18,378 nt of DNA from an uncultured Acidimicrobiales bacterium (GTDB taxonomy: Bacteria; Actinomycetota; Acidimicrobiia; Acidimicrobiales; UBA10347): the NCBI GenBank assembly GCA_937942965.1, contig CALDGN010000331.1, positions 1-18,378 on the forward strand, given 5' to 3'. Position numbers and translations under genes: made by a program. The notes below the pieces were generated by a model that worked only from the letters and a program-made list of their open reading frames with translations, was not told the DNA's origin and ran no database searches. The number at the start of each line of letters is the position of its first letter. Position 1 is the first letter of the stretch. Below, one piece after another: positions 1-7,757 of the stretch.

Positions 1-1014
1 AGCACAGAAGTGCGGTCCAGCGCCGAAGTGCAAACTGGCCCGGGTGCTGCGAGTGATGTCGAACTCGTCGCTTCGCTCGAAGTGATCCTCGTCGCGTCCA
101 GCGGAACCGAACATCAGAAACGCCCGCTCCTCGGGTTCGAACGTCACGCCGCTATAGCTGTGTTCCGCTGCGATGCGCCGAGGCGACATCCCGATCGGCG
201 CGATCCAGCGGCAGTACTCCTCGAACGCCCGTAACCAGGCAACCTCGCCGGCCTGGAGCATGGCCAGCTGATTGGGGTGTGTGAGCAACGCCCATGCGGC
301 ACCCGCGATTGCATCGCGGGGCTCGTTCTGACCGCCCGAGATCGTGAGCTTGATGTTCGCCCGCACCTTGTCTTCGGGCATGCCGGCGTGCACCATCACC
401 GACAGCAAGCTGTGGTCGGGGGTCGCCGTGATCTCTGGCAGCCGCTCGTCGATGGCCGCGTCGATCGATGACGTCGCATGCTCGCAGCGAGCGGCGATCT
501 CGGGGTCACCGACATAGTTGGCGATGCCGTCGATCATCCCCTGGCTCCAGGCATCCATCTCTTGGTACGTGATGTTCGTCAGGCCCGTCATGGCCTTGAG
601 CGCTTCGCCGCTCAGCGCCGTCGCGTAGGCGAGCACCAGGTCGGCTTCGCCTTGCGGTTCGAGTCCGTCGAGGACTGCGTCTGCCGAGGCCTCGAATGAC
701 CCCTGCCAACGAGCCTCGATCTCTCGCGGCGAGATCGCCGGGTAGTAGACGAAGCGATCCTGGCGGTGCTCGTCACCATCACTGCGCATCATGTTCTTGC
801 CCATCAGCACGTTCATGAGACCGCCGGGCTGGTCCGACGAGAACACGGCCACGTGCTTCTCGCAGACGTTGATGTCGTCACGTTTCGTCAGCAGCGTCGC
901 ATTGAGCTCCGGCACGAAGCAGATCGGGGCTTCGGCCCGCATCGAGGCAAGCGCCGGATACGGGTCCTGCCAGAACTCAGCTGCATCGATGGAGACGACG
1001 GGCGCATCGGACAT
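1..1014 (-). CDS. Cytochrome P450, 3' end cut by window edge
   Basis: Heme-thiolate monooxygenase; the substrate cannot be read from sequence. The 338 visible codons run from an ATG at 1014 to the window edge, so about 60 C-terminal residues are missing (family about 400 aa). Visible P450 hallmarks are the ExxR pair (E266-YC-R269), the GSAGRD meander-side segment near residue 313, and the heme loop FGAGPHFC (330-337) whose last Cys would bind the iron. The I-helix reads SGGQNEPRD (226-234), not the usual AGxDT/S. No N-terminal membrane anchor is seen, so it is probably a soluble bacterial type needing separate ferredoxin and reductase; neither is in the window. It lies 38 bp downstream of the lipoprotein gene on the same strand. 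A -10-like CAACAT ends 6 nt before the ATG, and the only GAGG is about 15 nt away, so the mRNA may be leaderless. Family assignment is firm; subfamily is unknown. Confidence 0.93.
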   Translation of the reverse strand, partial: MSDAPVVSIDAAEFWQDPYPALASMRAEAPICFVPELNATLLTKRDDINVCEKHVAVFSSDQPGGLMNVLMGKNMMRSDGDEHRQDRFVYYPAISPREIEARWQGSFEASADAVLDGLEPQGEADLVLAYATALSGEALKAMTGLTNITYQEMDAWSQGMIDGIANYVGDPEIAARCEHATSSIDAAIDERLPEITATPDHSLLSVMVHAGMPEDKVRANIKLTISGGQNEPRDAIAGAAWALLTHPNQLAMLQAGEVAWLRAFEEYCRWIAPIGMSPRRIAAEHSYSGVTFEPEERAFLMFGSAGRDEDHFERSDEFDITRSTRASLHFGAGPHFCA

Positions 1015-1020
1015 GCCCCG

Positions 1021-1026
1021 ATGTTG
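1021..1026 (-). promoter_or_regulatory. Possible leaderless -10 element for the P450 gene
   Basis: On the minus strand CAACAT is followed by six bases and then the ATG, the spacing of a leaderless transcript. The hexamer is an imperfect TANNNT and no clear -35 is seen. Weak call, supported mainly by similar spacing at other genes in the window. Confidence 0.25.
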
Positions 1027-1052
1027 TCACCTCAGCTTGAGCGAGCGTTTGA

Positions 1053-2411
1053 TCAGCTGACGACAACAGTGCCGCAGTCTTCGATGCCACTACCGGTTGC
1101 ATGCGTCCACTTCAGCCGGACCTGGTAGCTACCGGGAGCCGCGTAGTAGGCGTTCGATTGCGAGGTCGGGTCGAGCGTGCCGTCACCGTGGTCGAACACG
1201 AAGTCGACGGGAATCTGTGAACCGGTCTGGATTGCGGTGAAGGTGATGACCTCGTTCACCGCGATCTGGGTCTTCGAGATCGTGCACGAGATGACGGGCG
1301 ACGGTGCCGGATCGATGCAGATCGTTGGGCCAGCCACGGTGCGGAAGCAGCCGTAGATCGGATACGGCGGGCAGCCGCTCTGGTTGGCCGGACAGATCTG
1401 GCCTCCGCAGTACCAGACGAAACCATCGGCCGGACCCTGGCCGACCAAGCACTCTTTGGCGGCGCCACCTCCGGGCGGGTCGATGCAATAGAGGCCGCCG
1501 TCCATGCCGGTGTAACAGCCGTAGGGCTTGCTCGTCGGACAGACGGGCGACGGGTTGGGGTTGCCTTGGCGGCAGAACGTGTCGCCGCACCACCAGCCGA
1601 GGCCATCGGCCGGGCCGAGTCCGATACGGCAGTTCGCAGGCGAGTTGTCGATCACGACGACGGTGCCGCAGTCGACGACGCCCGAGGCGCCAGCGGTCGT
1701 GTTCCACCGCAGCCGGACGTCGTACTGGCCCATGTCGAGGTAGTAGGCGTTCGATACGGCGCCGGGGTCGAGCGTGCCATCGCCGTGGTCGAAGGCGAAC
1801 GAGATTGGGATGTTGGCGGGGGTGGCCGATGCAGTGAAGACCAGTGCTTCTTTCACTGCGACGGCGCGCTGTGGGGCGATCGAACAGCTCACAACGGGCA
1901 CGACCGGCAATGGGGTCGCGGTCGGCGTCGCCGTTGGCCGCGGTGTGGCGGTTGGCTGTGGCGTCGATGTCGGCTGGGGCGCCGAGGTTGGGCGCGGCGT
2001 CGCGGTCGGAGCAGGCGTGCTTGTCGGACTCGCGGTCGCAGTAGTCGTCGGGGCCGGCGTGGCCTGACCAGAGGCGGTCGGAATCGGCGGTGGTGTCGAC
2101 GTCGGTCCAGGTGTCGCCTCAGCGGTCGGCGTGGTCGAGGGCACGATCGTAGGAATCTGGACGGGTGTCGGTGTCGCCGAGGCATCGACGTCGGTCGCTG
2201 GCTCGGTCGGTATCGGGGTCGGCGTCGTGGCACCGCCCGCCAGCGGCGAGTCAGAAGCCGACGGCGTACCGATCGAGCCGCACGACGCCAAAACGAGTGC
2301 CATCACGACGGTGACGACTACTGCCAAGAGAGACGTGTGTGGTCCCAAGAGAGACGCGCTCGGGCGTCGATGTCCGCTCCATCGATGCTGTTCCATACCC
2401 ATCAGACGCAC
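1053..2411 (-). CDS. Secreted lipoprotein with Pro/Thr stalk, two PKD-like domains and tandem Cys-rich modules
   Basis: Predicted cell-surface lipoprotein of unknown role, 452 aa. Residues 22-44 form a hydrophobic signal ending in lipobox LASC, with C44 the lipidation site. Residues about 60-170 are almost wholly Pro, Thr, Ser and Ala, a likely extended wall-spanning stalk. Next comes a PKD-like domain (about 173-253, motif FDHGDGTLDP, cysteines 176 and 248), then two tandem modules of about 50 residues each with six cysteines (261-312 and 321-368, both with GPADG and ending CIDP), then a second PKD-like domain (about 373-452, same motif, cysteines 376 and 446). PKD folds are usually adhesion or carbohydrate-binding spacers outside the cell. 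The start is uncertain: GTG at 2411, or ATG at 2402 or 2396; all keep the signal. It follows hisF by 56 bp, yet nothing links it to histidine synthesis. I do not recognise the Cys-rich module. Confidence 0.85.
   Translation of the reverse strand: MRLMGMEQHRWSGHRRPSASLLGPHTSLLAVVVTVVMALVLASCGSIGTPSASDSPLAGGATTPTPIPTEPATDVDASATPTPVQIPTIVPSTTPTAEATPGPTSTPPPIPTASGQATPAPTTTATASPTSTPAPTATPRPTSAPQPTSTPQPTATPRPTATPTATPLPVVPVVSCSIAPQRAVAVKEALVFTASATPANIPISFAFDHGDGTLDPGAVSNAYYLDMGQYDVRLRWNTTAGASGVVDCGTVVVIDNSPANCRIGLGPADGLGWWCGDTFCRQGNPNPSPVCPTSKPYGCYTGMDGGLYCIDPPGGGAAKECLVGQGPADGFVWYCGGQICPANQSGCPPYPIYGCFRTVAGPTICIDPAPSPVISCTISKTQIAVNEVITFTAIQTGSQIPVDFVFDHGDGTLDPTSQSNAYYAAPGSYQVRLKWTHATGSGIEDCGTVVVS
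1902..2234 (-). repeat. Low-complexity Pro/Thr-rich coding repeat (lipoprotein stalk)
   Basis: Irregular short repeats of the types TPTP, TATPRPT and PQPTSTP cover residues about 60-170 of the lipoprotein. The DNA is correspondingly a run of near-repeats of a GGCGTCGGNGT-like unit and may vary in length between strains. Confidence 0.85.
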
Positions 2412-2467
2412 GAACGACCGGTTTTGGTTCCTCGTCGAGGAGATTTCTTTTCGGGATGCCGTCCGGA

Positions 2468-3232
2468 TTACGGACGAACGGTGATGCCCGCAGCAGCCAT
2501 GTGCGCCTTGGCCTCGCCCACCGTGTGCTCGCCGAAGTGGAAGATCGATGCAGCCAGAACGGCATCGGCACGGCCTTGGTGCACGCCCTCGACGAGGTGA
2601 TCGAGCGTGCCGACGCCGCCGCTGGCGATGACCGGCACACCGACATTGTCCGCCACCGCGGCCGTGAGCAGGTTGTCATAGCCGGCCCGAGTGCCGTCGC
2701 CGTCCATTGATGTCAGCAGCACTTCGCCGGCGCCGTTCGTCGTTGCCTGGACCGCCCACTCGACGGCGTCGATGCCCGTTGGGGTCCGGCCGCCGTGCAC
2801 ATACACCTCGAAGCCGCTGGCGGTCGTGTCGGCCCGCTTGGCGTCGATGGCAACGACGACGCACTGGTCGCCGAACTCGGCCGAGATCTCGGCCAGGACT
2901 TCGGGGCGCTCGACCGCCGCGGTGTTCACCCCGACCTTGTCCGCGCCAACGCGAAGCAACTTGCGGGCATCTTCGACGCTGCGCACCCCGCCGCCAACGG
3001 TGAACGGGATGAACAGTTCTTCGGCGGCCCGACGGGCCATCTCAACCGTGGTGTTGCGCCGCTCGTTCGATGCGGTGATGTCGAGGAAGATGACTTCGTC
3101 GGCGCCTTGGACGTCGTAGCGAGCAGCGAGTTCGACCGGGTCACCAGCATCGCGGATGTCGACAAAGTTCACGCCCTTGACGACGCGACCCTTGTCGACG
3201 TCGAGGCACGGGATGATGCGGACCGATTTCAT
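2468..3232 (-). CDS. hisF: Imidazole glycerol phosphate synthase, cyclase subunit HisF
   Basis: Cytosolic TIM-barrel subunit of the HisH-HisF complex. It joins ammonia from HisH to PRFAR to give imidazole glycerol phosphate and AICAR in histidine synthesis. The 254-aa protein is full length. The two catalytic aspartates fall where expected, D11 in IPCLDVDKGRVVKG and D130 in VVVAIDAKR. Phosphate-binding loops are visible as TVGGGVRS (about 78-85) and ASGGVGTLDHL near the C-terminus. The ATG overlaps the hisA stop by 4 bp (ATGA), pointing to translational coupling. It is the last his gene of the operon. A 6-bp hairpin spans its stop codon but has no U-tract. Confidence 0.98.
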   Translation of the reverse strand: MKSVRIIPCLDVDKGRVVKGVNFVDIRDAGDPVELAARYDVQGADEVIFLDITASNERRNTTVEMARRAAEELFIPFTVGGGVRSVEDARKLLRVGADKVGVNTAAVERPEVLAEISAEFGDQCVVVAIDAKRADTTASGFEVYVHGGRTPTGIDAVEWAVQATTNGAGEVLLTSMDGDGTRAGYDNLLTAAVADNVGVPVIASGGVGTLDHLVEGVHQGRADAVLAASIFHFGEHTVGEAKAHMAAAGITVRP

Positions 3233-3963
3233 GCCGACGGACCCGAGAGTGCGGCGACCGCCTCGGCGACGGTGAAGGCCTCTTCGTAAATGGCGCGGCC
3301 GACGATGGCACCTTCGAGGGTGCGGCCGTCGGCTTCGAGCGCGGCGAGTGCGTGCAGGTGTTCGATAGCCCCGACTCCCCCGCTTGCGATGACGGGAACC
3401 TGCGTCGTTGCGAGGACCTGGGCGAGACCGTCGACGTCGGGGCCTTCCATCGTGCCGTCGCGACCGATCTCGGTAACGACGAACGCGGCGACGCCTGCGT
3501 CAGCAAACGAGGCGACCGTTTCGAACAGGTCGCGCCCGGTGCGTTGTTCCCATCCGGCGACGGCGATGTCGGTTCCCCATGCGTCGAGGCCAACCGCTAC
3601 CTGGCCCTGCGGTGCGAGTTCACGGACCAGGTCCGGGTTCTCGATCGCGGCGGTGCCAATGACGACCCGGGTCACCCCGGCATCCCACAAACGCTTGGCA
3701 GCTTCGACGGTTCGGACTCCCCCGCCGACCTGCATCGGCACGCCGACACGCGCAGCGACGGCCGCGATCGATGGCAAGTTCTGCTGGTCGCCGGATCGGG
3801 CCGCGTCGAGGTCGACGCAGTGGATCCACTCGGCGCCCTCGTCAGCGAACCGAGCGGCCTGGTCGGCCGGGTCATCGCCGTAGACGGTTTCGCGGTCGTA
3901 GTCACCCTGGTAGAGGCGCACGCAGTTGCCGCCACGAATATCGATGGCGGGATAGAGCTTCAT
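3229..3963 (-). CDS. hisA: Phosphoribosyl isomerase HisA (ProFAR isomerase; PriA activity possible)
   Basis: Cytosolic TIM-barrel isomerase converting ProFAR to PRFAR, the step before HisF-HisH. The 244-aa length is typical. Catalytic aspartates are D8 in AIDIRGG and D127 in GLDAWG. VGGGVRT (about 79-85) and IASGGVG are the phosphate-binding loops. In many actinobacteria this gene is priA and also performs the TrpF reaction of tryptophan synthesis. The segment GWEQRTGRD (138-146) does not settle from eye alone whether this is HisA-like or PriA-like, and no trpF is visible in the window. It overlaps hisH upstream and hisF downstream by 4 bp each, so the three are probably made together. Confidence 0.96.
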   Translation of the reverse strand: MKLYPAIDIRGGNCVRLYQGDYDRETVYGDDPADQAARFADEGAEWIHCVDLDAARSGDQQNLPSIAAVAARVGVPMQVGGGVRTVEAAKRLWDAGVTRVVIGTAAIENPDLVRELAPQGQVAVGLDAWGTDIAVAGWEQRTGRDLFETVASFADAGVAAFVVTEIGRDGTMEGPDVDGLAQVLATTQVPVIASGGVGAIEHLHALAALEADGRTLEGAIVGRAIYEEAFTVAEAVAALSGPSA

Positions 3964-4616
3964 GCTGTTTGTCCTGTGATCGGGCTTGCCTCTGTCTGGT
4001 TCGGTGCCGCAACGGGGATCTGGGCCACGAACTCGCGGAGCAGCCCAAGGCCCGCCTGACCGGACTTCTCGGGGTGGAACTGGGTTGCGAGCACGTTGTC
4101 TCGACCGGCGACAGCGACCATGGGGCCGCCGTAGTCACAGGTCGCAAGCGCGGCAGACGAATCGAGCACGGCGTAGCTGTGCACGAAGTACATCCACTCG
4201 CCGTCGATCACGTGCAGCACGGGGTGTGGGTCCTTCACCGTGACGGGGTTCCACTGCATCTGCGGCCGCTTTACCGTGTCTGGCAGCAGCCGCACGTGGC
4301 CGGGAAGCACACCGAGGCCAGGTTCTTCGGGGCATTCTTCACTGTGCTCGAACAGCATCTGCATGCCGACGCAGATGCCCAGAAACGGACGCTTCGAATC
4401 CACGGCAGCGAGCGCTGCATCGGCCAGGCCCGATTCGTGGAGGGCCTGCATACAACGTCCGAAGTTGCCGACACCCGGCAACACGACCGCGTCGGCTGCG
4501 GCAATCTCGTCGGGTGATGACGTCAGCGACGCGTCAGCACCAACCCGCTGGAGCGCCTTTTCTGCCGATCGAAGATTGCCGATGCCGTAGTCGATGACGG
4601 CAACGGTGGGCTCCAC
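3960..4616 (-). CDS. hisH: Imidazole glycerol phosphate synthase, glutamine amidotransferase subunit HisH
   Basis: Class I glutamine amidotransferase that hydrolyses glutamine and channels ammonia to HisF. The protein is 218 aa. The triad is complete: nucleophile C82 in LGICVGMQ, and H181 and E183 in QFHPEKSG. The N-terminal VAVIDYGIGNLRS is the family signature. It starts with GTG at 4616, directly after the hisB TAG stop (4617-4619), with no spacing; this start keeps the conserved N-terminus. It overlaps hisA by 4 bp. The last roughly 20 residues, rich in Ala, Thr and Pro, go past the usual end of the domain and may be a disordered tail. Confidence 0.97.
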   Translation of the reverse strand: MEPTVAVIDYGIGNLRSAEKALQRVGADASLTSSPDEIAAADAVVLPGVGNFGRCMQALHESGLADAALAAVDSKRPFLGICVGMQMLFEHSEECPEEPGLGVLPGHVRLLPDTVKRPQMQWNPVTVKDPHPVLHVIDGEWMYFVHSYAVLDSSAALATCDYGGPMVAVAGRDNVLATQFHPEKSGQAGLGLLREFVAQIPVAAPNQTEASPITGQTA

Positions 4617-5204
4617 CTAGAGCACACCCTTGGTCGAGGGCACCTCGGAGCCTTCGATACGGACCGCGTCGCGCAGTGCGCGTGCCGCGCTCTTGAACTG
4701 TGACTCGATGATGTGGTGCGTGTTGCGGCCCCGCTGCAGCACCAGGTGCATGGTGATGCCAGCACCGCCGACAAACGCGCGCCAGAACTCTTCCATCAGC
4801 TGGGGATCGAACGGCGGGGTGCCGAGGATCTTCTCGCCCGGAGGGTCGACTTCGTAGACCAGGAACGGGCGGCCGCTGAGATCGAGCACACAGTCGACGA
4901 GGGCCTCGTCGAGCGGGCACGATGCAGTCGCGAAGCGGCGCACGCCGGCCTTGTCGCCGAGTGCCTCGCCGAAACAGGCGCCGAGCGCAATGCCGACGTC
5001 TTCGACCGTGTGGTGCGCGTCGATCTCGAGATCGCCGTCGGCGTGGACCTTGAGCCCGAACTGGCCGTGCTTACCGAGCTGGTCGAGCATGTGATCGAAG
5101 AAGGGGATGCCGGTCGAGCAGTCGACCGATCCGCCATCGAGGTCGACGGCGACGTCGATCGACGTCTCCTTGGTCGTGCGCGATCGCTCTGCAGAGCGGG
5201 TCAT
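4617..5204 (-). CDS. hisB: Imidazoleglycerol-phosphate dehydratase HisB
   Basis: Manganese enzyme that dehydrates imidazole glycerol phosphate to imidazole acetol phosphate. The 195-aa protein is the monofunctional form, without the N-terminal histidinol-phosphatase domain of the E. coli fusion. Metal-ligand motifs are FFDHML (35-40), DAHHTVED (62-69) and HHIIES (163-168). The ATG at 5204 is preceded by GTGAGG five bases upstream, a good Shine-Dalgarno. The 37-bp gap after hisC is the largest inside the operon. Because the phosphatase domain is absent, histidinol-phosphate dephosphorylation must be done by another protein. Confidence 0.98.
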   Translation of the reverse strand: MTRSAERSRTTKETSIDVAVDLDGGSVDCSTGIPFFDHMLDQLGKHGQFGLKVHADGDLEIDAHHTVEDVGIALGACFGEALGDKAGVRRFATASCPLDEALVDCVLDLSGRPFLVYEVDPPGEKILGTPPFDPQLMEEFWRAFVGGAGITMHLVLQRGRNTHHIIESQFKSAARALRDAVRIEGSEVPSTKGVL

Positions 5205-5241
5205 CTTTGCCTCACTGTGGGTTGGCCGGCGGGCCTAGGAA

Positions 5242-6339
5242 TCAGTCCAGTATGGCGGCGAGAGCGTCGAGGAAGGCAGCGTTTTCATCGCCGGATCCAA
5301 CGGTCACCCGCAAACACCCGTCGAGGCGTGGCCACGTCGAGCAGTTCCGCACGAGAATTCCCTGGTCGACCAGGCGCTGCCACACGACGTTGCCGTCGGC
5401 CCGGCCGCTTCCGTCGTCAGGGCGGAACAGTACGAAGTTCGATTGTGACGGCCAGAACTCGACGCCGAGCTCGCCGAGACGCGACTGGATGATGCCTCGT
5501 TGCTCGACGAGTCGAGAGACACGTGCCGCCATCTCGTCTTCGAATTCGAGTGCGGTTTCACCGGCGATCTGGGAGACCGCGTCGAGGTGATACGGCAAGA
5601 TCGCGGTGTTGAGCCGCTCGTTGATCCATTCCGGCGCAACGAGGTAGCCGAGCCGAGCGGCGGCCATGGCCCACGTCTTGGAGAACGTGCGGGTCACGAT
5701 GAGCGGCGCGTCTTCGTCGAACATTGACAGCGCCGACCAGGTACTGAACTGAGCGTAGGCCTCGTCAACCACGAGCAGGCCGAACGGCCGAACCGTCTCG
5801 AGGGCGGCTTCGACGAGCTCACGGGGCTCGACCATGCCAGTCGGATTGTTCGGCGAACAGAGGAACGTGACGATTGGCCTGTGCTCGGCGATCGTTGCGA
5901 GCGCCTGATCGGCATCGATGGTGAAGTCGTGCTGGCGCTCGACCTCGATCACGCCGGTGCCCGTGACTCGGGCGATCTGGCCGTGCATTGCATACGTCGG
6001 TTCGAACGTGAGGATCGAACGGCCGGGACCACCCCACGCGAGCATGATCGTCTGGAGCACCTCGTTCGAGCCATTGGCGACGAACACATTGTCCATGCCG
6101 ATCGCAGCGTTCTCAGATGCGTGGTGTGCGGCCAGCCGGGTACGGAGCTCGGTGACGCCACGGTCGGGGTAGCGATGCCAGTCGAGCGCTCCGACTCGCT
6201 CGGCAACCGCCTGTTGGAAACCCGCGGGTGGCGGTTCGGGGCTCTCGTTGGTGTTCAGGCGCACGCTGACATCGAGCTGGGGCGAGTGGTAGCCCGGCAG
6301 CTCGGCCAGGTCATCTCGGACCGGAGGACGAAAGCTCAT
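5242..6339 (-). CDS. hisC: Histidinol-phosphate aminotransferase HisC
   Basis: PLP-dependent fold-type I aminotransferase converting imidazole acetol phosphate and glutamate to histidinol phosphate. The protein is 365 aa from the ATG at 6339, which overlaps the hisD stop as ATGA. The frame stays open upstream to 6450, but that part lies inside hisD and is Arg/Gly-rich shadow. Family motifs in order are LNTNESP (28-34), FEPTYAMH (112-119), CSPNNPTG (161-168), VDEAYAQF (191-198) and the Schiff-base lysine K221 in RTFSKTWAMAAARLGY. Near the C-terminus a PSQSNFVLFRP strand and a CLRVTVGS segment bind substrate phosphate. The protein is complete. Confidence 0.96.
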   Translation of the reverse strand: MSFRPPVRDDLAELPGYHSPQLDVSVRLNTNESPEPPPAGFQQAVAERVGALDWHRYPDRGVTELRTRLAAHHASENAAIGMDNVFVANGSNEVLQTIMLAWGGPGRSILTFEPTYAMHGQIARVTGTGVIEVERQHDFTIDADQALATIAEHRPIVTFLCSPNNPTGMVEPRELVEAALETVRPFGLLVVDEAYAQFSTWSALSMFDEDAPLIVTRTFSKTWAMAAARLGYLVAPEWINERLNTAILPYHLDAVSQIAGETALEFEDEMAARVSRLVEQRGIIQSRLGELGVEFWPSQSNFVLFRPDDGSGRADGNVVWQRLVDQGILVRNCSTWPRLDGCLRVTVGSGDENAAFLDALAAILD

Positions 6340-7649
6340 GCGCCACTCCCCTTGCCTGCCGCGATGTCGGCCAGGCGCAAGCGGACCGATTCGGCGTGGG
6401 CGTCGAGGCCCTCGGCCGTAGCCAGCGTCGCGACGTGCGGGCCCGCCCATTCGAGTGCTTCGTTGGTGACCGTCACGACGTGTACGTCTTTGGTGAAGTC
6501 GGCGACGCCGAGCGCTCCACCGAAGCGAGCCGTGCCATTGGTCGGCAGAACATGCGAAGGGCCGGCGATGTAGTCGCCGAGCGATGCGGGTGCCATCGAG
6601 CCGAGGAAGACGGCTCCGGCATGGCGCACTCTGGCGACGAGCGTTTCGGCGTCGACGGTCATGAGTTGCAGATGCTCGGGGGCGATCACATTGGCAACAT
6701 CGACGGCTTGATTGCCATCTCGCACGATCGCAACGTGGCCCCCTTCGGACAACGTCGACTCGATGTCGTCACGACGAGGTGCCGATTCGAGCAGCTCGGC
6801 CATCGCTGCTTCGACCGCGTCGACGACGGCTTCGTCGGCTGCGATCAGCCATGACAATCCGTCGGGGCCGTGTTCGGCTTGGACCATCAGGTCGATGGCG
6901 ACGTAGCGGGGGTCGGCTTGGGCGTCGGCGACGACGCAGATCTCGCTCGGTCCGGCGAACGCGGAGGGCACGCCAACCACGCCGCTGACTTCTCGCTTGG
7001 CGAGCGCCACGAACACGTTGCCGGGGCCGACGATGACGTCGACCGGTGCGATCGATGCGGTGCCGTAAGCCATCGCGGCAACGGCTTGGGCGCCGCCGAC
7101 GGCGTAGAGCTCATCGACGCCTGCGATCGAGGCCGCCGCGAGGGTGACATCATCGACCTTGCCGTTGTTGCCGGGCGGCACGCACAACACGACGGTTTCG
7201 ACGCCTGCGGCTCGAGCGGGCACTGCGGTCATCAGCACCGTCGATGGATACGCGGCCCGTCCACCGGGCACGTAGCAACCGGCGCGATCCACCGGCTGGC
7301 GGATCTGGCGGATCGTCATGCCATCGCGTTCGTGCACGTGATCGCCGCCCACTTCGGAGCGATGGAACAGGTCGATCGAGGCCGCGGCCGCACGCAACGA
7401 TGCGACGACCTCGGGATCAACCCGGTCGACAGCGGCAGCCATCAGGTCGGGCGTGACCACGAGCGGATCGGGAGCCGATCCGTCGAACCGCTCCCCCAGC
7501 TCATTGATCGCATCGTCGCCACGATGTCGTACGTCGTCGATGATGGACCGCACGATCTCGAGCGGCCCCTCACCATCATCGAGCGGACGGGGAAGAACGT
7601 CCGCGTAGTTCCCGGTCACCTGGCGTAGGTCATGACGTGTCAACAACAC
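6336..7649 (-). CDS. hisD: Histidinol dehydrogenase HisD
   Basis: Zinc- and NAD-dependent enzyme oxidising histidinol twice to histidine, the last step of the pathway. The protein is 437 aa from a GTG at 7649, matching the family (about 430-440 aa). The frame is open upstream to 7991, but that stretch is antisense shadow of the divergent genes. Motifs seen: GCYVPGGRAAYPSTVLM, VGGAQAVAAMAYGT, IVGPGNVFVALAKREV (NAD site), FAGPSE, QAEHGPD (zinc ligands), and IAPEHLQLM carrying the catalytic Glu-His pair. The GTG start is favoured because TAGCGT, a -10-like hexamer, ends exactly 7 nt before it; there is no Shine-Dalgarno at proper distance, so it is probably leaderless. An alternative GTG at 7658 overlaps that hexamer. 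It is the first gene of the his operon and overlaps hisC by 4 bp. Confidence 0.96.
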   Translation of the reverse strand: MLLTRHDLRQVTGNYADVLPRPLDDGEGPLEIVRSIIDDVRHRGDDAINELGERFDGSAPDPLVVTPDLMAAAVDRVDPEVVASLRAAAASIDLFHRSEVGGDHVHERDGMTIRQIRQPVDRAGCYVPGGRAAYPSTVLMTAVPARAAGVETVVLCVPPGNNGKVDDVTLAAASIAGVDELYAVGGAQAVAAMAYGTASIAPVDVIVGPGNVFVALAKREVSGVVGVPSAFAGPSEICVVADAQADPRYVAIDLMVQAEHGPDGLSWLIAADEAVVDAVEAAMAELLESAPRRDDIESTLSEGGHVAIVRDGNQAVDVANVIAPEHLQLMTVDAETLVARVRHAGAVFLGSMAPASLGDYIAGPSHVLPTNGTARFGGALGVADFTKDVHVVTVTNEALEWAGPHVATLATAEGLDAHAESVRLRLADIAAGKGSGA

Positions 7650-7656
7650 GCCCAGC

Positions 7657-7662
7657 ACGCTA
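7657..7662 (-). promoter_or_regulatory. -10 element of the his operon (leaderless hisD start)
   Basis: Minus-strand TAGCGT is followed by seven bases and then the GTG at 7649, the expected spacing for transcription starting at the start codon. No convincing -35 is seen 16-18 bp upstream. No histidine leader peptide or T-box is visible in the 100-bp divergent gap. Confidence 0.45.
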
Positions 7663-7722
7663 CCGGCGCCCGCCTCTCGCGTCGGCTTCCTTTTCGGCCG
7701 CCGATGATCTGGCCGCCGGACC

Positions 7723-7751
7723 TTGCCTTGAGCCAACGCACCGAGTACAAC
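7723..7751 (+). promoter_or_regulatory. Promoter of the small gene/HAD pair
   Basis: TTGCCT (7723-7728), a 17-bp spacer, then TACAAC (7746-7751). The start point predicted 7 nt after the -10 coincides with the GTG at 7758, so the transcript should be leaderless. It faces the hisD promoter, about 60 bp away. Confidence 0.5.
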
Positions 7752-7757
7752 CCAGCG

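Noticed and set aside
2460..2476. 6-bp hairpin (CGTCCG/CGGACG) over the hisF stop as a terminator
   Set aside because: The stem is short and no U-tract follows on the minus strand, so it is not supported as an intrinsic terminator.
1566..2600. Plus-strand frame of 344 residues opposite the lipoprotein
   Set aside because: Arg/Gly-rich composition typical of a shadow in GC-rich DNA. The minus strand has a signal peptide, lipobox and domain repeats.
6340..6450. Longer HisC N-terminus from the open frame upstream
   Set aside because: It lies inside hisD and is Arg/Gly-rich; the family N-terminus begins at the ATG at 6339, which overlaps the hisD stop as ATGA.
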